From contig CAKPZC010000031.1 in assembly GCA_934203355.1 (NCBI GenBank), forward strand, positions 1 through 26,728: a stretch of DNA of 26,728 bases, read 5' to 3'. Source of the DNA: an uncultured Prevotella sp. (GTDB lineage Bacteria; Bacteroidota; Bacteroidia; Bacteroidales; Bacteroidaceae). Every line of letters begins with the position of its first letter. The stretch's first letter is position 1. The position numbers and the translations under genes are program-made. Under the pieces are notes generated by a model. That model saw nothing but the letters and a program-made list of their open reading frames with translations, searched no databases and was not told the origin of the DNA. Below are positions 1 to 5,136 of this stretch, one piece after another.

Positions 1-620
1 TTTTGATTAGTTACTTAAAGCAGGTATGATTGAATAGGCTATTGCCTGTGGAGCGAAACCACTACCTGCTACTGCAAGTAGGAATTTTGAGTTTTGAATT
101 TTGAATGTTGAATTGTTCGCTGCTACGCATGCGATTTTGAATTATTCAATTTTGAGTTTAACATAAGGATTCATGCATAATTCTTGGTAATTCGTGATAA
201 AAAGATTGCGTGAGTCTTAGTCACAAATTATCGTAAATTAATCATAAATTCTATCGCCATATTCGAGTGATTCGTGTTCGCTGCTACGCAAATTCGGAAT
301 TAGGAGTTACGAGTTAGAAATTAGGAATTGGTCGGCGGAGCCGATTAGGAATTTTGAATTTTGAGTTAGGAATTAGGAGTTGGTCGGCAGAGCCGATTAG
401 GAGTTTTGAGTTAGGAGTTTTGAATTAGGAGTTAGGAGTTGTTCTCGGCTTCGCCTGTGATTTGGAATTGAATATTTTTGAATTATTATGGAACGCGAAT
501 TACCAGAAATTATCCATAAATTTACCACGAATTAAAGCCTACGGCAATGTTGAATTTTGAATTATTCGCTGTTCCGCCTGCAATAGTGAATAGAACAATA
601 ATGTATTATTGACTTAAATA
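1..620. repeat. Non-coding repeat-rich stretch
   Basis: No convincing gene is seen here. The stretch is built of degenerate phrases such as GAATTAGGAGTTAGGAGTTG and TTTTGAATTTTGAATGTTGA. Small palindromes occur at about 331-345 (GTCGGCGGAGCCGAT) and 383-397 (GTCGGCAGAGCCGAT). The phrase GTTCGCTGCTACGCA appears twice, near 116 and 277. A second repeat type, around 180-200 (TTCTTGGTAATTCGTG) and 493-510 (CGCGAATTACCAGAAAT), forms an imperfect inverted pair. These are the same kinds of units that fill the gaps at 1092-1335, 2007-2213 and 4887-4985. Confidence 0.7.
22..61 (+). repeat. 40-bp direct repeat, copy A
   Basis: This 40-bp segment recurs at 1052-1091 with a single mismatch (C45 versus T1075). 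It includes AGGTATGATTGAATAGGCTA and ends in GGAGCGAAACCA. The two copies bracket the first DUF3791 cassette, so they may mark a duplicated or exchanged segment. Confidence 0.85.
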
Positions 621-652
621 TTTGCAAGTATCAGGGAAATGATGTAAATTTG
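621..652 (+). promoter_or_regulatory. Bacteroidota-type promoter for first DUF3791 gene
   Basis: TTTG at 621-624 and TAAATTTG at 645-652 are 20 nt apart and match the known Bacteroidetes -33 (TTTG) and -7 (TAnnTTTG) elements. The start codon of the DUF3791 gene follows at 690. A closely similar promoter (shared TTGCAAGT, GGGAAA and TAAATTTGCG) stands before the second cassette at 2264-2294. Confidence 0.75.
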
Positions 653-689
653 CGAATACATATCTCCTCTAATGGAGTATGGGTAGATT

Positions 690-911
690 ATGGCAATACT
701 CTCAATAAAGAAAATGGAATATTTTATGGTGTTCGTAAGAATGTTCGCTGAACATTTTGGATTGAACGAGAAACAAGCATTTAATTATTTGGATCGTCAT
801 AAAGGTTTAGCTTTTGTGAGAGACCATTATGATGTTATCCATACTCTGGATTTTGACTATGCTATTCAAGACGTGCAGGAAGTTTGCCAAATGAATGGAG
901 GACGGTTGTGA
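690..911 (+). CDS. DUF3791-family small protein, copy 1
   Basis: A 73-residue protein resembling the DUF3791 family: a hydrophobic/aromatic N-terminal helix (KMEYFMVFVRMFAEHFGL), then AFNYLDRHKG, the signature-like RDHYDVIHTLDF and a C-terminal segment ending NGGRL. A second copy at 2334-2549 aligns along its whole length. The start at 690 lies about 30 nt after the predicted transcription start. The stop codon overlaps the ATG of the next, broken DUF3990-type frame as ATGA, an arrangement typical of toxin-antitoxin operons. From family context I infer that it is the partner, possibly the antitoxin, of DUF3990, but no activity can be read from the sequence. With its partner broken it is probably an orphan. 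Confidence 0.8.
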   Translation: MAILSIKKMEYFMVFVRMFAEHFGLNEKQAFNYLDRHKGLAFVRDHYDVIHTLDFDYAIQDVQEVCQMNGGRL

Positions 912-1029
912 TGAGATTATACCATGGCTCAGACATGGAGATTGTGGCAGTGGATCTCCGGACGGACAGTTTGAATGTGATATAGATAAAGCATATGCAG
1001 AGTTGAAAAGAGAATTTAAGTGTGGCTGA
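911..1029 (+). pseudogene. Degraded DUF3990-type gene, copy 1
   Basis: An ATG overlapping the DUF3791 stop opens a frame beginning MRLYHGSDMEIV, the typical N-terminus of DUF3990 proteins. The LYHGS motif resembles the histidine-containing first motif of ADP-ribosyltransferase folds. This frame stops after 24 codons at 983-985. A second frame from about 946 reads GSPDGQFECDIDKAYAELKR and stops at 1027-1029; I could not match it to a known part of the family. Full-length relatives are well over 100 residues, so most of the body is missing and the remnant is frameshifted. The extent given is approximate. Confidence 0.65.
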
Positions 1030-1051
1030 TACTTGAGATTTAAGGTTCAGT

Positions 1052-1091
1052 AGGTATGATTGAATAGGCTATTGTCTGTGGAGCGAAACCA
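1052..1091 (+). repeat. 40-bp direct repeat, copy B
   Basis: This is the second copy of the segment at 22-61, with one mismatch. It lies just after the broken DUF3990 remnant and just before the palindrome array, so the first cassette sits exactly between the two copies. Confidence 0.85.
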
Positions 1092-1335
1092 TGCCGGAGG
1101 CAATGCCTTCGGCAATGTTGAATGTTGAGTTTTGAGTTTTGAATTGTCGGCTTTGCCGATGTTGAATTGTTCAATGTTGAATTATGCGCTGTGCGCAATG
1201 TCGAATTTTGAGTGTTGAATGTTGAATGGTTGCCTTCGGCAATGTTGAGTTTTGAATGTTGAGTTGTCGGCTTTGCCGATGTTGAATTGTTCAATGTTTA
1301 ATTGTTGCCGGAGGCAATGTTGAATCGTTCAATTT
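1092..1335. repeat. Variable-palindrome repeat array 1
   Basis: Tandem-like phrases (TTGAATG, TTGAGTT, TTCAATGTTGAATT) alternate with short perfect palindromes that have a 3-nt centre: GCCGGAGGC, GCCTTCGGC, GTCGGCTTTGCCGAT (twice), TGCGCTGTGCGCA, TTGCCTTCGGCAA and TTGCCGGAGGCAA. Each palindrome is followed by ATGTTGA or a near relative (CAATGTCGA once). The arms differ between copies but stay self-complementary. Open frames on the minus strand here are low-complexity by-products of the repeat. Confidence 0.85.
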
Positions 1336-1418
1336 TAAATGTAAACTTGGTGGAAATAATGGTGGTAAGGTACACCACTTGCTGTGAACTATATTACGAA
1401 AAATAACGGGAAGGAATT

Positions 1419-2006
1419 ATGAACATAAATAAAGAATTTTTAGGCAAGTTCTTTGAGCAGGCAGTCCAAAATCCGCGCTTGCGCCAGAGTTACGACTTAC
1501 GTACTTCGTCGGATGATAATTCTCAACGTATTCTGTGTGCGTTGCTGCCAGGAACTGTTGTACCGATACATAGACATCCAAATAGCAATGAGAATGTACT
1601 GCTCTTGTGTGGTAAACTTGTAGAAGTTGTCTATGACGAAAATGGCAAAGAGATAGAACGTATCCATCTTGACCCTACCATTGGGAATTATGGCTGTGTG
1701 ATACCTCCTGGTGCATGGCATACTGTGGAAGTATTGGAACCATCAGTTATCTATGAAGCAAAGAATGGCAAGTATGGAGAAGATGGAAGTGAAACATTGG
1801 ATGCTTTCAAAGCAAAGGAAGCGGAAGCCAACACAGTTCCTACATTTTCCAACAGTTTTGGCGACCTTAGAAAAAACATCGAGTATTTGATTGGCATGGA
1901 ACGTCAATCAGGTAGGATGGATGAAATTACTCCGCTTTATGTGTCGCGCATGCTGAATGTACCTTTGGAAGAAGTGGAGAAAGTTATGCGCGAAGCGCAG
2001 TTTTGA
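1419..2006 (+). CDS. WbuC-like cupin-fold metalloprotein
   Basis: A 195-residue protein whose first ~125 residues resemble the WbuC cupin family: PGTVVPIHRHPNSNENVLLL carries H51, H53 and E58, and PPGAWHTVEV carries H101, which together would make the metal site. WbuC-type proteins are often found in polysaccharide gene sets, but their reaction is not well defined. The last ~55 residues (DLRKNIEYLIGMERQSGRMD and YVSRMLNVPLEEVEKV) look like a separate small helical domain. The gene stands alone between two repeat arrays. Its final codons and stop lie in array-like sequence (GCGAAGCGC followed by TTTTGAATTTTGAA), so the natural C-terminus may have been changed by the repeat. No clear promoter motif was found in the 80 nt upstream. 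Confidence 0.75.
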   Translation: MNINKEFLGKFFEQAVQNPRLRQSYDLRTSSDDNSQRILCALLPGTVVPIHRHPNSNENVLLLCGKLVEVVYDENGKEIERIHLDPTIGNYGCVIPPGAWHTVEVLEPSVIYEAKNGKYGEDGSETLDAFKAKEAEANTVPTFSNSFGDLRKNIEYLIGMERQSGRMDEITPLYVSRMLNVPLEEVEKVMREAQF

Positions 2007-2213
2007 ATTTTGAATTTTGAGTGTTGAATGGTTGCGCAAGCGCAATGTTGAATGTTGAGTGTTGAATGTTGAATTGTCGCCTTTGGCGATGTTGAATTGT
2101 TCAATGTTGAATTTGGATGGTTGTGCGAAGCGCAATGTTGAGTTTTGAGTGTTGTAATCGGCTGTGCCGCTTGCCAGAGCAAGAATGGTCGGCTTTGCCG
2201 ATGTTGAGTTATT
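2007..2213. repeat. Variable-palindrome repeat array 2
   Basis: The same architecture as the array at 1092-1335, beginning at the stop codon of the cupin gene. Palindromes are TTGCGCAAGCGCAA (about 2032), TCGCCTTTGGCGA (about 2078), TGCGAAGCGCA (about 2123) and GTCGGCTTTGCCGAT (2189-2202). TTGAATGTTGAGTGTTGAAT phrases lie between them. The right end is the 58-bp direct repeat copy at 2156-2213. Confidence 0.85.
2156..2213 (+). repeat. 58-bp direct repeat, left copy
   Basis: This segment (AATCGGCTGTGCCGCTTGCC onward, containing AGAGCAAGAATGGTCGGC) recurs at 4914-4971 with two mismatches. The two copies flank the block that carries the second DUF3791 cassette and darTG, which makes them candidates for the recombination or insertion boundaries of that block. 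Confidence 0.85.
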
Positions 2214-2263
2214 ATTTTAGAGCGCAACATTCCTTCTAAATCAAAAGATTATGGTAAGAATAC

Positions 2264-2294
2264 TTGCAAGTGTCGGGGAAAAAACGTAAATTTG
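2264..2294 (+). promoter_or_regulatory. Bacteroidota-type promoter for second cassette
   Basis: TTG at 2264-2266 and TAAATTTG at 2287-2294 are 20 nt apart, as expected for -33 and -7 elements. The stretch is visibly related to the promoter at 621-652. It places transcription start near 2300 and supports ATG 2334 as the start of the following gene: upstream in-frame codons begin inside the promoter itself. Confidence 0.75.
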
Positions 2295-2333
2295 CGTTTG
2301 AAGATGAACATAAGTAGTTTGTCCAAATATGAT

Positions 2334-2549
2334 ATGATAGCCGATAAGATAGAATATATAATCATGCTCATAAAACTGTTTGCTCGTCATTTCGGTTTGA
2401 GCTATATGCAGGCTTTCCGATATGTTAGTCTGCACGATGGAATAGAGTATGCAGAGAGACATTATAATATTTTGCATACACTGTCGTTTGAGGAACAAGT
2501 AGAAGGACTTGCTGCCTTTTGCCGTAAAAAAGGAGGGTTGCTGACATGA
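2334..2549 (+). CDS. DUF3791-family small protein, copy 2
   Basis: A 71-residue paralogue of the protein at 690-911. Aligned blocks are KIEYIIMLIKLFARHFGL, QAFRYVSLHDGIEYAERHYN, ILHTLSF and the end KKGGLLT. I chose ATG 2334 rather than ATG 2304 or the TTG at 2292: 2292 lies in the -7 promoter box and 2304 would leave almost no leader, while 2334 gives a length and leader like those of copy 1. The stop overlaps the ATG of the deleted DUF3990 gene (ATGA at 2546-2549). It is probably a toxin-antitoxin or regulatory partner of DUF3990; the biochemical role is unknown. Confidence 0.8.
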   Translation: MIADKIEYIIMLIKLFARHFGLSYMQAFRYVSLHDGIEYAERHYNILHTLSFEEQVEGLAAFCRKKGGLLT

Positions 2550-2624
2550 AACTATATCATGGGTAAAACATTTCAATGGGCATTTTGTACTGAACGTGCT
2601 GTTAAACATCTTCATAGCTTATGA
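2546..2624 (+). pseudogene. Internally deleted DUF3990-type gene, copy 2
   Basis: The frame starts with MKLYHG, the DUF3990 N-terminus, and hits TAA at 2564-2566. In another frame, 2568-2624 reads TFQWAFCTERAVKHLHSL and then a stop, which fits the usual DUF3990 C-terminal pattern (QICFCTE-A--YL). The gene therefore keeps its first six and last eighteen codons and has lost the middle, on the order of a few hundred bases. The start overlaps the upstream stop as ATGA, and its own stop (TGA 2622-2624) overlaps the next ATG (2621-2623) as ATGA. The original three-gene overlap survives, so the loss was a clean internal deletion and not the wear of a whole region. Confidence 0.75.
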
Positions 2625-2881
2625 AAGTATCAAAGAATGATTTTCAATATATGCTTGAGTGTATAGAGCGTGACTTAGCAACTATTCTCGTAGAAAAGAG
2701 AGGGATGACAATTCGTCAGGCTCTTAGTATCTTATATGATTCTGACACTTATCGCTTATTGCAGAATCCAAATACAGGTTTGTATTTTCAGTCTCCTCAG
2801 TATGTATACTCGTATTTGCAAGAGGAGATTGAACAAGGAAAAATAGGCATTAATCGTTCAGAAGTAGTTTCTAACATTTAA
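2621..2881 (+). CDS. Small protein accompanying DUF3791/DUF3990 (unknown function)
   Basis: An 86-residue, probably helical protein. Visible features are a conserved-looking N-terminal helix (FQYMLECIERDLATILVEKR), then MTIRQALSILYDS, LLQNPNTGLYFQSPQYVYSY and a charged end. The pattern 'TGLY-QSP-YVY' is one I associate with small proteins encoded next to DUF3990 genes in Bacteroidota and Firmicutes, but I know of no defined function. It overlaps the DUF3990 remnant by four bases, so it was the third gene of that operon. It may be an antitoxin-type partner or a chaperone of the lost protein; this is inference. Confidence 0.7.
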   Translation: MKVSKNDFQYMLECIERDLATILVEKRGMTIRQALSILYDSDTYRLLQNPNTGLYFQSPQYVYSYLQEEIEQGKIGINRSEVVSNI

Positions 2882-2893
2882 CACTCAACACTT

Positions 2894-3046
2894 ATGACGT
2901 TAGAAGAAAAACAGAAGGCTTATGTTAAGGATAGCTTGACAAGGGCAATAAGAGAAATGAAGGTTGCAAAGATTGAGGGTAGAAAACTCCAAAGTGTTGA
3001 CGACTTTATCAATGAAATTTCCGATAAAAACGCTTTGCCTTTATAA
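2894..3046 (+). CDS. 50-aa hypothetical protein
   Basis: A short frame of 50 residues beginning MTLEEKQKAYVKDSLTRAI, then REMKVAKIEGRKLQSVDDFI and ending DKNALPL. It is rich in Lys and Glu and looks largely helical, with no recognised domain. It starts 12 nt after the previous stop and is read in the same direction, which suggests it is the last gene of the second cassette. The -33 element of the darT promoter lies inside its last codons (3034-3037). It could be an additional small partner of the lost DUF3990 protein. Whether it is translated is uncertain, but the tight spacing and ordinary amino-acid composition favour a real gene. Confidence 0.55.
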   Translation: MTLEEKQKAYVKDSLTRAIREMKVAKIEGRKLQSVDDFINEISDKNALPL

Positions 3047-3064
3047 TATAAATCACTAACTTTG
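3034..3064 (+). promoter_or_regulatory. Bacteroidota-type promoter for darTG
   Basis: TTTG at 3034-3037 and TAACTTTG at 3057-3064 are separated by 19 nt, a good match to the -33/-7 consensus. The darT start codon is at 3078, so the leader would be only about 8-10 nt. The darTG pair thus appears to have its own promoter, separate from that of the preceding cassette. Confidence 0.75.
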
Positions 3065-3077
3065 TCAACAAAAATAT

Positions 3078-3695
3078 ATGGCAGAAATTAGGTTTGCTTT
3101 TAGGATGGTGCATATTGACAATATAGATCATATTGTTAAATATGGTTTTGTGCATAAAGATTCTCCTTATGCAAGCCCTAATTATGTGCCTATTGGTGAT
3201 GTTACAGTAATTGAAAGCAGAGTAGAGCGTCAATATGAAGGAGTAAGTCTAAGTGATTGTATACCATTTTACTTTGGACCACGTTCGCCAATGCTTTATG
3301 TTATTCAGCATGGATTTAATGGTGTAAAACAGTATAATGCTCAGGACATAGTATATTGTGCAATAGCCCTGAAGGATATTGTTGTAAGTGATATTGATTG
3401 TTTCTTTTCTGATGGCCATGCATTGAATAGGATGACTACTTTTTATCCTAAATCGGAGCTTGGCAGAATAAATGATATCGTTAGATATGAGGATGTATAC
3501 ACCAAATACTGGCAAGATAATGGGCCATTTGATGATACGAAAAGAAAAAAAGAAGCTGAACTCTTGGTGAAGGATGAAATTCCCCCTGAATATATCAGAG
3601 GTTTTGTCGTTTATAATTCACGTGCTAAGGAACAACTTATAGACAAAGGAATCTCTGAAGACAAAATAGTGGAAAAGAAAGATTATTACTATTAA
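3078..3695 (+). CDS. darT: DarT-type DNA ADP-ribosyltransferase toxin
   Basis: A 205-residue protein of the DarT (formerly DUF4433) family. DarT enzymes use NAD+ to attach ADP-ribose to bases in single-stranded DNA, which blocks replication; some DarTG pairs protect cells from phage. Seen here are the N-terminal VHIDNIDHIVKYGF, corresponding to the family's 'HI-NL--IL--G', the YVPIGDVTVIESRVE segment, the strongly conserved CIPFYFGPRSPMLYVI (residues 61-76), and KKEAELLVKDEIPPEYI, where E161 is the likely catalytic glutamate; an arginine near position 51 (VERQYEG) fits the expected second active-site residue. The enzyme looks intact. darG follows after 10 nt. The base composition is clearly more AT-rich than the housekeeping genes of the window, consistent with acquisition by transfer. 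Confidence 0.92.
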   Translation: MAEIRFAFRMVHIDNIDHIVKYGFVHKDSPYASPNYVPIGDVTVIESRVERQYEGVSLSDCIPFYFGPRSPMLYVIQHGFNGVKQYNAQDIVYCAIALKDIVVSDIDCFFSDGHALNRMTTFYPKSELGRINDIVRYEDVYTKYWQDNGPFDDTKRKKEAELLVKDEIPPEYIRGFVVYNSRAKEQLIDKGISEDKIVEKKDYYY

Positions 3696-3705
3696 TTTTT
3701 AAGAT

Positions 3706-4779
3706 ATGATTCGATTTGTAAAAGGAAACCTGTTGGAAAGTGACGCCCAAGTCCTTGTTAATACAGTGAATACTGTTGGGGTTATGGGTAAGGGGATTGC
3801 TTTGCAGTTTAAAGAAGCATATCCTAATAATTATCTGAAATATCGTAAGGCTTGTAAAAACAATGAGGTATGTGTTGGAAAGATGTTCGTAACACATGAT
3901 TTATCTTTATATAAAGGTGAAAAAATCATTGTTAATTTCCCTACAAAGACTACTTGGCGAAAGCCTTCAGAATATTCATATATTAGAGAAGGGCTTGTGG
4001 ATTTGCGTAAACAAATAGAAGCAAACCATTGGAAGTCTATAGCAATTCCACCATTGGGCTCGCATAATGGTGGACTGGAATGGAATGTAGTAAAGCAGAT
4101 GATTTTAGAAGCTTTGGCAGACGTGGATTGCGATATTATTCTTTATGAGCCTTCGGATGCAATAGTAGAGAAGATGAAAGCTGAAAGGGTAAAGCTAACC
4201 CCTGCCAGAGCAATGCTTCTATATATGTTGTGCAAAATGAATTCGGAGGGTGAATTTGCTTCGGAATTTGCTTCGGAAAAGGTCGCTTATTTCTTGCAGA
4301 AGTTTGGAGCTGAAGATAGTTTTAAGCTAACCTTCAAAAGGTATTATTATGGTCCGTATTCTGGCAAGGTTAAGTATGTGTTGCATTATTTGAATGGCAG
4401 TTATATCAAAGGTGTCGGCGATATGCAGCAGAAACCATTCGACTATATATGGCTTGCTCCTGATACCAGAAATGTAATAGAAGAATATCTTTCAAGGAAA
4501 GAGAATATTGAATATAAAAAAATCTGTGACAAGACTTCAGCTTTCTTGTCAGGATTTTATTCAAATTATCTATTGGAGTTGTTGTCGACTGTTGATTTCA
4601 TATTGTCTACAAAAGAAGAATTACGCAGTTGGCTGACTATGGACAGATGTGACATCACAAGTAGTGTAGAGGAGTCTATAGCAGAATGGAGTGAACGCAA
4701 GAAACAATTGTTTTGTGACAGACAATATATTGATTTGGTGGTAGAGCATCTGAAAGAAGGCTATACTACTAACGCATAA
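3706..4779 (+). CDS. darG: DarG-type macrodomain antitoxin
   Basis: A 357-residue protein with an N-terminal macrodomain (residues ~1-155: VKGNLLESDAQVLVNTVNTV, GVMGKGIALQFK, IPPLGSHNGGLEW) and a C-terminal region (~155-357, including FKRYYYGPYSGKVKYVLHYL) typical of DarG. DarG proteins remove ADP-ribose from DNA through the macrodomain, and their C-terminal part binds and blocks DarT. The length and both parts are as expected for a complete antitoxin. It lies 10 nt downstream of darT, an order typical of the system. An in-frame tandem duplication of 12 bp (GAATTTGCTTCG, 4252-4275) gives EFASEFAS at residues 183-190, probably a recent slippage between the two domains. The gene is followed directly by a structured non-coding stretch and the right-hand 58-bp repeat. 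Confidence 0.93.
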   Translation: MIRFVKGNLLESDAQVLVNTVNTVGVMGKGIALQFKEAYPNNYLKYRKACKNNEVCVGKMFVTHDLSLYKGEKIIVNFPTKTTWRKPSEYSYIREGLVDLRKQIEANHWKSIAIPPLGSHNGGLEWNVVKQMILEALADVDCDIILYEPSDAIVEKMKAERVKLTPARAMLLYMLCKMNSEGEFASEFASEKVAYFLQKFGAEDSFKLTFKRYYYGPYSGKVKYVLHYLNGSYIKGVGDMQQKPFDYIWLAPDTRNVIEEYLSRKENIEYKKICDKTSAFLSGFYSNYLLELLSTVDFILSTKEELRSWLTMDRCDITSSVEESIAEWSERKKQLFCDRQYIDLVVEHLKEGYTTNA

Positions 4780-4824
4780 ATGTATACTTTCCTTGGAAGA
4801 AGTAAAGAAACTATAATTTTATAT

Positions 4825-4870
4825 CCCCATCCGAGTGGCGGCATAAGCGCAGAGCGATACTGCGGTGGGG
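4825..4870 (+). other. Potential three-way-junction element after darG
   Basis: Closing arms CCCCA (4825-4829) and TGGGG (4866-4870) enclose two hairpins: CCG/CGG (4831-4833, 4839-4841) and CGCAG/CTGCG (4848-4852, 4860-4864). There is no T-run after it, so it is not a classical terminator. It may shape the 3' end of the darTG transcript. Confidence 0.35.
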
Positions 4871-4886
4871 AACAAGGTGATAACAC

Positions 4887-4985
4887 AATGCCTTTGGCAA
4901 TGTTGAGTTAGGCAATCGGCTTTGCCGCTTGCCAGAGCAAGAATGGTCGGCTTTGCCGATGTTGAATTATTCAATTTTGAATTGT
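4887..4985. repeat. Repeat array 3 with right 58-bp direct repeat
   Basis: The stretch starts with the small palindrome TGCCTTTGGCA, then ATGTTGAGTT and the second copy (4914-4971) of the 58-bp repeat found at 2156-2213, then TTCAATTTTGAATTG. It ends the AT-rich island. From 4986 to 5136 no gene is seen, only AT-rich sequence and the hairpin at 5038-5061. Confidence 0.85.
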
Positions 4986-5037
4986 TTTTTTATCAATTCA
5001 TATTTTTTTAAGCAATTGACTTTTTTAATGATATAGT

Positions 5038-5061
5038 GGGTATGGCGGAGTCGCCATACCC
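5038..5061. other. Perfect 10-bp hairpin upstream of DegT-family gene
   Basis: GGGTATGGCG (5038-5047) and CGCCATACCC (5052-5061) are exact reverse complements around a 4-nt loop. No T-run follows. It could be an operator-like palindrome or a relative of the short palindromes in the arrays. I could not see a clear -33/-7 promoter between it and the start at 5137. Confidence 0.5.
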
Positions 5062-5136
5062 TGTTGTGCATGTATATACTGTACATACATCATAGTGACG
5101 TAAATACCAAATTTTTAAATATATAAATTTTTAATT

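Noticed and set aside
1040..1294. Minus-strand open frame with Asn/Ser/Thr-rich repeats
   Set aside because: It is the repeat array read in reverse; similar frames occur wherever the array occurs (1908-2230) and have no independent gene features.
1092..1335. CRISPR array
   Set aside because: Repeat phrases vary in length and sequence, there are no unique spacers of constant size and no cas gene is in the window.
2292..2333. Upstream extension of the second DUF3791 gene
   Set aside because: The TTG start lies within the predicted -7 promoter box and ATG 2304 would leave almost no leader; ATG 2334 matches the first copy.
690..4779. Integron or conventional transposon carrying the cassettes
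   Set aside because: No integrase, attC-like sites of consistent structure, transposase or terminal inverted repeats were found; only direct repeats and array units.
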